Assembly (NCBI RefSeq): GCF_020882015.2
Contig: NZ_CP086555.2
Location: forward strand, 62,001-126,000
Direction: 5' to 3'
From: Candidatus Borrelia undatumii
GTDB lineage: Bacteria; Spirochaetota; Spirochaetia; Borreliales; Borreliaceae
DNA: 64,000 nt
Shown: positions 9,531 to 18,806 of the stretch, one piece after another
How the letters are laid out: the number at the start of each line of letters is the position of its first letter
Numbering within the stretch: the stretch's first letter is position 1
The notes under the pieces: generated by a model
The model's input: only the letters and a program-made list of their open reading frames with translations
Databases searched by the model: none
Told to the model about the DNA's origin: nothing
Position numbers and translations under genes: made by a program

Positions 9531-9536
9531 ATTATA
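9531..9536 (-). promoter_or_regulatory. Extended -10 promoter close to a possible leaderless start
   Basis: On the minus strand TG-T-TATAAT is an extended -10 element (TATAAT at 9536-9531). Only seven bases separate it from ATG 9523, so transcription would begin at or within a base or two of the start codon. No -35 at proper spacing is evident, which is usual for extended -10 promoters. Sequence seen directly; activity inferred. Confidence 0.45.
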
Positions 9537-9682
9537 ACATAAAGATAGAATTCAAATATAAAAGCTAAAGTTATGCAAGAACTTAAAATTAAAGTATCAA
9601 TTGCAAAAACGATCTTCATCACAAAAATAAAACAATAAATAATATTATAGTGTTTAAAACAAGGATTTTTATTTTAAAATGA

Positions 9683-10975
9683 ATGAGAAAGGAAAATTTT
9701 TCTAGAATGAAACCTAATCTGACAACAGACACAAATAAAAAAGCTAAGTTTTTAAGAAAAGATTTCCCCATTTTGAATAAAACTGTAAACAATAAGAAGC
9801 TTATTTATTTCGATAACGCTGCTACCTCTCAAAAACCCCAAAGTGTAATTTTATCTGAAGTAGAATACTATGAAAATTACAATGCAAATGTTCACAGAAG
9901 TGGACATGAACTTGCAATCCAATCCAGTCTAAAAATAGAAGAGACAAGGAAACTTGTAAAAAAATTTGTTAATGCAGAATCTAGTGAAAATATAATATTT
10001 AACTCTGGAACAACAGATGGGATAAATACAGCAGCAAATTCGTTACTTTTTTCAAAAATCTTAAAAGAAAAAGATGAAATCATTTTAACAACTCTCGAAC
10101 ACAACAGCAATTTACTCCCTTGGATTAATATCAGTAAATATTTAAACCTAAAAATTAAACTTGCAAAGTTTAACGAAATGGGTCTTATTCCGCCTCTACA
10201 AATAAAAAGCTTAATTACAAATAAAACTAAAATTATTGCTATATCGGGTATAAGCAACATGCTGGGTACTATTCAAGATTTAGAAGAAATTGGAAAAATT
10301 GCCAAAGAAAATAAAATTATTTTTTTTGTAGATGCAGCGCAAATGGCGCCTCACACGGAAATAGATATACGTAAAATCAACTGTGACTTTTTGGCATTCT
10401 CAGGTCACAAAATGCTTGCACCAACGGGAGTAGGGGTACTATACATATCCAATAAAATTATAAATAAACTCAGTAGTTCCAAGCTAGGAGGCAATACTAT
10501 AGAAGATATCTTTATAGAAAATGAAGAAATTTTATTTAAACCTCTTGAATCACCAAATAAATTTGAATCAGGAACCCCCAATATTGCGGGAATCATTGGG
10601 CTTGGCAAAGCAATAGAATACATTAATAGTGTTTCAATGAAATTTATTAAAGAACAAGATAAGGAACTAGTTGAATATTGCGTTGAAAGATTAAAAGAAA
10701 TCGATGAAGTCGAATTTCTCCTAGATCAATACATTAAACGAAACGCAATAATATCATTTACAATAAATGATATCCATTCACACGATATTGAGACATACCT
10801 TGATACAATGGGCATTGCAATCCGATCTGGACGTACTTGTTCCTACCTTGCGTTCCTCTCAGAAAATATACAAAAAAATCATCTCTTAAGAATAAGTTTT
10901 TATTTTTATAACACAAAGGAAGAAATTGATGCTTTTATATTTTCTCTTAAAAAAACAATAAAAGTGTTTAATTAA
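9683..10975 (+). CDS. sufS: Cysteine desulfurase, SufS/CsdB class
   Basis: A PLP enzyme that takes sulfur from cysteine as an enzyme-bound persulfide for Fe-S cluster or thiolation pathways. The fold-type I landmarks are present: the N-terminal YFDNAATSQKP, DAAQMAPH, the PLP lysine in FSGHKMLAPTG, and the persulfide cysteine in the group II motif RSGRTCSY (about residue 379). Length is 430, slightly longer than usual because of about 25 extra N-terminal residues. ATG 9707 is an alternative start preceded by AAAGGA. The partner scaffold gene follows 56 bases on. Confidence 0.92.
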   Translation: MRKENFSRMKPNLTTDTNKKAKFLRKDFPILNKTVNNKKLIYFDNAATSQKPQSVILSEVEYYENYNANVHRSGHELAIQSSLKIEETRKLVKKFVNAESSENIIFNSGTTDGINTAANSLLFSKILKEKDEIILTTLEHNSNLLPWINISKYLNLKIKLAKFNEMGLIPPLQIKSLITNKTKIIAISGISNMLGTIQDLEEIGKIAKENKIIFFVDAAQMAPHTEIDIRKINCDFLAFSGHKMLAPTGVGVLYISNKIINKLSSSKLGGNTIEDIFIENEEILFKPLESPNKFESGTPNIAGIIGLGKAIEYINSVSMKFIKEQDKELVEYCVERLKEIDEVEFLLDQYIKRNAIISFTINDIHSHDIETYLDTMGIAIRSGRTCSYLAFLSENIQKNHLLRISFYFYNTKEEIDAFIFSLKKTIKVFN

Positions 10976-11031
10976 CCCAACACCATCAATTTTATATTGA
11001 TTTAATTAAACAAACTACTTAAAATTGAACT

Positions 11032-11433
11032 ATGCTTTCAGAAAAAATAAAAAAGGAACTAATAAGACTTAGCAGGATAAGTACATACACATTTAAAACA
11101 GACGAGGATCAGAATTTAGTTTACCAATCCAAGTGTGGTGATCAAATAGCCTTTCAAATAAACGTGAAGAACGGAAAGATCAGACTGAAATACAATGCGT
11201 CAGGTTGTGTTGTTCTTCTTGCCAGCGCTTATACACTAACTAGGATATGCGATAACAAATCTGAAGAAAAAATGCTGGAAGTCATAACAAAAACAATTAA
11301 TAAAAACTTTGAAAAGCTAGAAGAAATTGATGCAAGTCTTAAAAATTTTGAAAATTTCATACATACGAATAGGCAAGATTGCTTCATGCTACCATATAAA
11401 GCCCTAAATGAAAGCTTAAACACAATGAAATAA
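11032..11433 (+). CDS. sufU: SufU/NifU-like sulfur-transfer or scaffold protein
   Basis: A 133-residue protein of the IscU/SufU fold. The three conserved cysteines are visible in KCGDQ, ASGCV and RQDCFMLPY, and the Asp after the first Cys is kept. These bind zinc or an Fe-S cluster and accept sulfur from SufS. The order sufS-sufU is as in Gram-positive bacteria, but no sufB, sufC or sufD follows here. The sequence is divergent, so it might serve tRNA thiolation rather than cluster assembly. Public annotations often call it NifU. Confidence 0.85.
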   Translation: MLSEKIKKELIRLSRISTYTFKTDEDQNLVYQSKCGDQIAFQINVKNGKIRLKYNASGCVVLLASAYTLTRICDNKSEEKMLEVITKTINKNFEKLEEIDASLKNFENFIHTNRQDCFMLPYKALNESLNTMK

Positions 11434-11457
11434 CTTAAATATTTAAGGAGAATTTAA

Positions 11458-12987
11458 ATGAGAATATACTCCCACTCGTCCATGGGGTATGACGGAGAGC
11501 TAATTGAAATTGAAGTAGATACCAGAAAAGGAATTTCGGGCATTGATATTGTTGGGCTTGCTGGAAGTGAAATTAAAGAATCAAGGGAAAGAGTAAAAGC
11601 AGCTATCAAAAATTCAGAGTTCAGTTTTCCAAAAGACAGGATACTGATAAATCTTGCACCAGCAGGTATCAAAAAGATTGGAACAGCAATTGACCTTTCA
11701 ATTGCAACAAGCATTATAAACATAAATGAAAATAAAAATAATAATTTAGAAATCCTAATATTAGGAGAATTACAATTAGACGGCAAAATAAGGGCAATTA
11801 AGGGAGTATTACCTGCTATCTCACTTGCAAAGGAAAGAGGCATTAAGTGCATCATAATACCCTTTGATAATATAGAAGAAGGTTTTCTATTGGATAACCT
11901 AAACATCTGGGGAGTTAAAACTTTAAAAGAAACTCTGGAGATACTAGAACATCTTAACAATAATATATTTCCGAAAAAACAAACGATTGATGCCACAATA
12001 GAATATATTAAAGAGGCTCCTGAAGAAAAATCTGAATACGATTTTAAAAATATAAAGGGACAACATAGGATAAAGAGAGCGCTTGAAATAGCAGTCGCTG
12101 GGGGTCACAATCTCATGCTTTTTGGGCCACCTGGAAGTGGAAAAACTCTCAGCGTAAAATGCATCAGATCCATTTTACCACCACTTACAAATAAAGAACT
12201 GATTGAAACAAACAAAATTTGGTCGGCAGCAGGCAAACTAATAGATACAAAAATAATAAGACAAAGACCATTTAGGCAACCCCATCATACTGCAAGCAAA
12301 GAAGGCATAGTCGGCGGTGGTTCTAATGCTTTGCCTGGAGAAGTATCGCTAGCACACAATGGAATCCTATTCCTAGATGAAGCTTTAGAATTTCAAAAAT
12401 CAATACTACAGTCGCTTCGGGAACCAATCGAAGATAAAACAATCTCAATTGTAAGGGCAAGCTCAAGGTCGTTTAAATACCCTGCAAATTTTCAGCTAGT
12501 CATTGCTACAAACCCTTGTCCCTGCGGAAATCTTGGCAAAAAAGACATAGAATGCTTCTGCTCCCAACAAGAAGTTTCAAACTATTGGAAAAAACTCGGA
12601 GCAGCTATGCTTGATAGAATTGATATTAGAGTACCAACCAAAGCGGTAAACAATGAAAAATTATTTCAAGAAGAAAGTGAAAGTTCAAATGAAATAAGAA
12701 AAAGAATATTAAAAGCAAGAAATATCCAAAGCAAAAGATATAAAGACACCGAAGGTGTACACAAAAACTGTGACCTTAAGCCAGAACAAATTGCCACATA
12801 TTGCAAATTAGATAAAGTACTACAAGACGAATTGATTTACATTTTAAACAAACTTAACATATCATCAAGAGCCACCCATTCAATACTAAAAATTGCAAGA
12901 ACAATCTCCGATTTAAAGGAAGAGAGCCACATCTCAAGAGAATCATTACTAGAGGCAATTGAACACAGAAAAAGCGGCGAACAGCTC

Positions 12988-12999
<12 letters not shown>
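11458..12999 (+). CDS. comM: ComM/YifB family AAA+ ATPase (Mg-chelatase-like)
   Basis: 513 residues. An N-terminal Lon-protease-like domain (1-170, with a conserved-looking EIEVDTRKGISGIDIVGL stretch), then an AAA+ Mg-chelatase-type module: Walker A GPPGSGKT (about 222-229), Walker B GILFLDEAL, and a Cys-rich loop (CPCGN, then CFC) as in the family. ComM homologues are helicases that extend branch migration during uptake recombination. Borrelia is not known to be naturally competent, so the role here is likely general recombination. AAGGAG lies just upstream of ATG. The last codons form one arm of a palindrome shared with ldh. Confidence 0.92.
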
Positions 13000-13987
<988 letters not shown>

Positions 13988-14005
13988 TTAACTTAATGAA
14001 ATTAT

Positions 14006-14033
14006 CTTATAACATTTCAAAATACTTTTCCAA
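14006..14033 (-). promoter_or_regulatory. Probable ldh promoter
   Basis: Minus strand TTGGAA (14033-14028), 16-base spacer, TATAAG (14011-14006). Both boxes are one or two changes from the sigma-70 consensus, and the site sits about 43 bases before the ldh ATG. AT-rich DNA makes chance matches common. Confidence 0.5.
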
Positions 14034-14154
14034 TATTTTTAACAAGAACTAAATACCTCACAACCTACCAAAAATGCAATAAAAGCAACTCAAAGAGAAA
14101 ATCATAAAAACAAATAATCTATATAACAAAAAATTAAACAAGCTTAATAAAGTT

Positions 14155-15148
14155 TTAATCAAAACTAACATTATCATAACCTAATTTTATAAGTCTTTTA
14201 ACATCTTCAAATTTAGATCCATTAAAAACAATTTCTACATTGCCATTATGACCGATACCATTCATAGCACGAGTAAAGCCTTCCTCTATAAACACCTTTT
14301 CCAAAGGAAGTGTAACAGTAATCAGTATTACATTCCTTTTAGGTCTAAATATCAAATCTGCAAAAAGTTTACCCCCCAACAACCCTAAATCCCGTGTAAT
14401 GCTTAGTCTCATATTTTTCAACATTACCCAAGGTAAAAATAAAGTTCTCCAATATTTTATTTAAACTCTGTAATTCAGCATTTGATTTTGCCAATTTTTC
14501 CAGATTCTTTGTTAATAAAAGATTTTTGTCATTTTTTTGAGGCATTATATCACGTAGCATTGTCGCCCGAGCAACACCCTTATTTTTTTTACTACTAGAA
14601 ACTTTACTATTGTTAACACCAGCAGCAGGGTAAGTAGTTAATTTTAATGTTATTAAATTATCTTCATACACATCATATTCTACAAGAATAATTTCCGAAG
14701 GATCTCTTTTAGCCTGATTCTAAGCCGCTACCTCGAATTTTCTAGCCACACAAATAAGCTTAGTTGAATCAAAATCTACATTATTGTATCTCTCCGTTAT
14801 TTGACCAAACTTCTCCCTCATCACATACAAAAAATCACGCTTCCTATCTTTCAATACCTCATCATATCCAACAGCCTGCAAAACATGCATAGGGCTAGCA
14901 TCTTTCTTATATTCAAATATCACAGGAACAACACGATCATTTGCCTCCATAATTCCAAGTGTATCTATTCTTTTATTTCCTATCTTAAATTCAGTAGCTA
15001 TTAACTTCACTTTGAAAAAAACTTCTAAATTAGACTCAAATATTTTTTGTATATCTTCTTCAGCTTTAATATGTAAATTTTCTAACTCCACCGCTTTAGA
15101 CTCAGAGAAAAGCTTAAAAAGTTTAGTTGTATGCGCCAATTCCTTCAT
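14155..15148 (-). pseudogene. Broken DUF5655/NucS-like nuclease-fold gene (one amber, one frameshift)
   Basis: Three pieces of one gene can be read in order. Residues 1-142 (15148-14720) hold a restriction-nuclease-like core of the DUF91/DUF5655 type (KRIDTLGIM, then VIFEYKKDASP), stopped by TAG at 14722-14720. The same frame continues without break after the TAG (NQAKRDPSEIILVEYDV) to 14369. The final part, IEEGFTR...IGHNG, lies in another frame (ending 14155). Removing one base from the six-C run at 14372-14377 joins the last two frames cleanly. A TATAAT lies eight bases before the first ATG. The family call is by remembered motif resemblance. Whether the first 142 residues still work as a short protein is open. 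Confidence 0.7.
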
Positions 15149-15492
15149 ACCCGTACATTATATACACAGTTAACACATAAATCCATAAATCAAAACCCAA
15201 TCCTAGGATCCTCTCCCCTTCTTCCAATCCATTAAAAACAATTCGATATTTAGTGAGGACTTTTCAAGATCAAATAGTGATTTAGAGGAAGGTTTTGCTC
15301 GTGGTGTTAGCAATATTGGGGTTATGAAAGTGTAAACATTTACTGCAATTTAACATCCAATAACAATAACCTCTTAAAGTCAATTTTTATATTTATAAAT
15401 CTAATAAATTCCAAATATCAAGAAATAAACTCTCTTTTATACCCCTTACAAATGACTTCACCACTCGTACTTCATAACTTTCTAAATTATCC
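15149..15492. other. Gene-poor stretch between the broken DUF5655 gene and lepA
   Basis: This 344-base stretch has no intact gene. It holds a TATAAT (15157-15162) facing the pseudogene, a small plus-strand remnant (15246-15335), and on the minus strand a 33-codon open frame without a start (15492-15393) just after the lepA stop. No tRNA-like or strong terminator structure was seen. Confidence 0.5.
15246..15335 (+). pseudogene. Possible inverted remnant of a DUF5655 C-terminus
   Basis: An open plus-strand frame ends at TAA 15333-15335 and reads, near its end, DLEEGFARGVSNIGV. This matches the C-terminal motif of the minus-strand pseudogene next door (IEEGFTRAMNGIGHNG) and the family pattern in which a Gly-x-(Ala/Thr)-Arg-x-Val-x-x-Ile-Gly stretch precedes the end. 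No start codon with a ribosome site is present. It is short, so chance resemblance is possible. Confidence 0.35.
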
Positions 15493-17292
15493 CTACTTAT
15501 CATCTGACTTAAGCACAGAAAGAAAAGCACTTTGTGGTATCTCAACATTTCCTATCACCTTCATTCGCTTCTTCCCTTCCTTTTGCTTTTCTAAAAGTTT
15601 TCTCTTACGAGTGATATCACCACCATAACATTTAGCAGTAACATCTTTTCTAACAGGTGAAATTGTCTCTCGAGCAATAATATTTGAACCAATGGCACCC
15701 TGAATTGCTATTTTAAACTGTTGCCTTGCAATCTCTTTCTTTAATTTCTTACAAATACCCGTAGCCTTAGTCCTTGCATTATCTTTGAAAACCAATTGAG
15801 ATAATGCATCAACTCTGTCCCCATTAACCAAAATATCTAATTTAACTAAATCTGTTACCTCATAACCTAATAATTCATAGTCAAAAGAAGCATATCCGCG
15901 GCTCACAGATTTGATTTTATCGTAAAAATCAAAAAGTATTTCTGCAAGAGGCATTTTGTAAATAACCTCAACTCGTTTTGTGTCAAGATAAATTAAGTTT
16001 TCTTGTACTCCTCTTTTAAGCAAGCAAATACTCATAACATTACCCAAAAACTCTGAGGGAACAATAATATTAGCTCTAATATAAGGCTCAAGGGCACATT
16101 CAATATGCTCACTTCCAAGAAACTGCTCAGGACTCTCAATAAAATAAGGATCTCCTTTTTTGGGAACGATTTTATAACGAACTGAAGGAGAAGTTAAGAT
16201 TACATTAAGATCAAATTCACGCTCAATTCTTTCCTGAATTACCTCTAGATGCAGTAAACCTAAAAATCCACATTTAAATCCATGGCCAAGGGCAGCGGAA
16301 GCATCTTTTTCAAAGGTAAGTGATGCATCATTAAGCTTAAGCCTGTCCATTGCCTTTAAAAGATCGTCATATTGATTAGCATCAACTGGATAAACAGAAG
16401 AGAATACCACAGGCTTGACCTCTTTAAACCCTTCAAGAGGGCAACTTGCCGGTCTATCAAAAAGGGTTACAGTATCTCCAATCTTAACGTCTGATATATT
16501 CTTTATTCCTGCAATAAAATAACCAACATCGCCAACTTCCAAAAAATCTCTTCTCTCAAGCGATATTTTAAAGACCCCAATCTCTTCAACTAAATATTCA
16601 CTACCTGAATGCATCAATTTAATTTTATCGCCCGTCTTGATTCGACCTTCAAAAATTCTAAAATGAACAATAACACCTCGATAAGAGTCATAATGTGAAT
16701 CAAAAATTAAAGCCTTCAACGCATTATCAATACCGCCCTCAGGAGATGGAACATGTCTACAAATAGACTCAAGCAACTCATCAATTCCTACCCCATTTTT
16801 GGCAGATATAGATACAGCAATACTTGAATCCATACCTAAATCACGCTCTATTTGCTCTTTTACAAAATCAACATTCGCACTCGGTAAATCTATTTTATTA
16901 ATGACGGGAATAATTTCAAGATCATGCTCAAAAGCCATATAAAAGTTAGAAACAGTTTGAGCCTCTATTCCCTGGCTCGCATCAATAAGTAAAATCGCTC
17001 CCTCACAAGATGAAATTGCCCTTGAGACCTCATAAGAAAAATCGACATGGCCCGGCGTATCTACAAAATTAAGCTCATAAGTATTCCCATCACTGCTCTT
17101 ATACTCAATAGTAACAACTTGACTCTTAATCGTAATACCCCTCTCTCTTTCAATATCCATGCTATCAAGCATCTGGCTTTTAAAATCCCGATCTGAAACT
17201 ATTTTGGCCTTCTGTATAAATCTATCCGCTAAGGTCGATTTACCATGATCAATATGTGCGATAATGCAAAAATTCCTCTTATAAGAACTAAT
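15493..17292 (-). CDS. lepA: Elongation factor 4 (LepA), apparent ATT start
   Basis: LepA/EF4 is a ribosome-bound GTPase acting in initiation and back-translocation. The full protein is present: G1 AHIDHGKST, G3 DTPGH, G4 NKID, and the LepA-specific C-terminal domain. The first ATG (17172) lies after the P-loop, so it cannot be the start. Upstream the frame stays open to a TGA at 17310-17308 with no ATG, GTG or TTG. The only good candidate is ATT at 17292-17290, six bases after AGGGAG (17304-17299). This gives 599 residues, the normal family length. The family is certain and the start is inferred. Confidence 0.93.
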   Translation of the reverse strand: MSSYKRNFCIIAHIDHGKSTLADRFIQKAKIVSDRDFKSQMLDSMDIERERGITIKSQVVTIEYKSSDGNTYELNFVDTPGHVDFSYEVSRAISSCEGAILLIDASQGIEAQTVSNFYMAFEHDLEIIPVINKIDLPSANVDFVKEQIERDLGMDSSIAVSISAKNGVGIDELLESICRHVPSPEGGIDNALKALIFDSHYDSYRGVIVHFRIFEGRIKTGDKIKLMHSGSEYLVEEIGVFKISLERRDFLEVGDVGYFIAGIKNISDVKIGDTVTLFDRPASCPLEGFKEVKPVVFSSVYPVDANQYDDLLKAMDRLKLNDASLTFEKDASAALGHGFKCGFLGLLHLEVIQERIEREFDLNVILTSPSVRYKIVPKKGDPYFIESPEQFLGSEHIECALEPYIRANIIVPSEFLGNVMSICLLKRGVQENLIYLDTKRVEVIYKMPLAEILFDFYDKIKSVSRGYASFDYELLGYEVTDLVKLDILVNGDRVDALSQLVFKDNARTKATGICKKLKKEIARQQFKIAIQGAIGSNIIARETISPVRKDVTAKCYGGDITRKRKLLEKQKEGKKRMKVIGNVEIPQSAFLSVLKSDDK

Positions 17293-17351
17293 CCCAAACT
17301 CCCTAAATCAAAATAGTTAGAAACACCAAAATAATTATACACTTTTATTAA

Positions 17352-18305
17352 CTAAAATTTCTTGATCCAATGCCTTGATTTTAAAACATAAGGCGATGAT
17401 TTAGGAGCAAGATCAACAATCAATTTCCAAGTATCTATAGCTCTAAATTTGTTTTTATGATTATCATACATATAAGTAGCATGCGCAATTCTATATACCA
17501 CTTCCCAAAAATCCGCAGACTCAAAGCTAGCTCTAATATCCCTGTATTCATTTATTTTGTGAACGAAAGATCTTAAATTTTTAAACTTATAAAGAGGCTC
17601 ATAATAACTAACATACTCATCCATTCTAGTCAAAATACCAACAGCAGCTACAAGTCCATGAGTAATTGCAAGCTCATAAGCACCCATCTTTAAATAAACT
17701 TTCGATAATAACTGATGCACATCGACAACATTATAATTTTTAAACCTATAAAGATTAAAAGTAAAATCAAGACCAGAAGTCCCTCTTACATGTTTTAAAT
17801 AAGAGTCCAAATAAAACCCTATATTAAATTTACCGCCAGGCAAAATTTCACGTTTCTGCATAACATAATGATACTTATAGTAATCATCATCATTTGAAAA
17901 TCTTTCCAAAATCTCATTTAAATAATCAATCATGTCTACATAATTAGACTCAAATTCAGCTAATTTAGCCAAAGAAAAGAGTATACTCTTTTCAAAAGAT
18001 TTATCCAACAAATAATCTCTGTCTTCCAATGCCTTTTGAAGATGCAACTTTTCAAGAACAAAATTACCAGTCCTCCCGTAAACCACTGACAAATAATAAT
18101 TAGCCTCAGGATATATTCCCTTTCTAAGCAAAGCCTCCTGCAAATAACTAATGGCAACAGTAAGGTTAGACTGAATAAACTCTTCTTTGGAGTAAATAAG
18201 CTGCCTTCCTTTTTCAAGTAGGATCCAGTACGGCAGTTCTCCACCTACCGACGCACTCAAATTTAAAATCAAAACAAAAACCAAGAAAGGCAAAAAACTC
18301 CTCAT
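17352..18305 (-). CDS. Secreted TPR-like protein of unknown function
   Basis: About 317 residues from ATG 18305, with a signal peptide (RSFLPFLVFVLILNLSASV) and no lipobox. The rest is all-helical, with Ala/Tyr/Leu spacing typical of TPR-like repeats (about 30-130 and 190-300). The open frame extends five codons upstream to a GTG. It lies 59 bases after atpK and before lepA, so it is probably co-transcribed with the V-ATPase genes, but nothing in the sequence ties it to the ATPase. Confidence 0.7.
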   Translation of the reverse strand: MRSFLPFLVFVLILNLSASVGGELPYWILLEKGRQLIYSKEEFIQSNLTVAISYLQEALLRKGIYPEANYYLSVVYGRTGNFVLEKLHLQKALEDRDYLLDKSFEKSILFSLAKLAEFESNYVDMIDYLNEILERFSNDDDYYKYHYVMQKREILPGGKFNIGFYLDSYLKHVRGTSGLDFTFNLYRFKNYNVVDVHQLLSKVYLKMGAYELAITHGLVAAVGILTRMDEYVSYYEPLYKFKNLRSFVHKINEYRDIRASFESADFWEVVYRIAHATYMYDNHKNKFRAIDTWKLIVDLAPKSSPYVLKSRHWIKKF

Positions 18306-18364
18306 CACACCCACAAACACATTAAACTTTCTTATAAATCAAGAAAAATTTAATATTTAATTTC

Positions 18365-18796
18365 TCAAAATTTAAATATCATTAAAAATACCATTACAAA
18401 AAGGGCAACAGACTCTATTAGCCCTAAAACCAAAAGATTTGTCGCAAATCCCTTTCCAGTCTCTGCAAAAGCATCACAAGCCCCAGCAGCAGCCTTCCCC
18501 TGTGCAAAAGCGGAAATGGAAATAGCAAGTCCACCTCCAAAACCCGCACCAAATGATAACCAAGGATTTACTTGTGACATCACACCCGCTAAAGTATCCA
18601 TCAATATATACCCATATATTATTTGAGTCAAAGGCGCTGAAACAAAAACAATTAACAAAAATGGAGCTGGCTTGCCCTGCATATAGCACCTCTTCCATGC
18701 CCCAATAGCAGCACTTCCCGCAGCTCCCATACCCAGAGCCGAACCCACCGCAGCTATTGTTAAGGCTGAATTCACTCCTATTAAACCTATATCCAT
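18365..18796 (-). CDS. atpK: V/A-type ATPase proteolipid subunit K (rotor ring)
   Basis: A 143-residue proteolipid with four helices, arranged as two hairpins. Only the second hairpin has the ion-carrying carboxylate, Glu128 (GLIESVALF). The first has Thr57-Gln58 (APLTQIIYG) and the third helix has Gln99 (AFAQGKAAAG). These are the positions that bind Na+ in Enterococcus hirae NtpK (Thr64, Gln65, Gln110, Glu139), so the ring is probably Na+-coupled. It forms the membrane rotor with subunit I. It is the seventh gene of the ATPase operon. Confidence 0.93.
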   Translation of the reverse strand: MDIGLIGVNSALTIAAVGSALGMGAAGSAAIGAWKRCYMQGKPAPFLLIVFVSAPLTQIIYGYILMDTLAGVMSQVNPWLSFGAGFGGGLAISISAFAQGKAAAGACDAFAETGKGFATNLLVLGLIESVALFVMVFLMIFKF

Positions 18797-18806
18797 ATGT
18801 ATCTCC

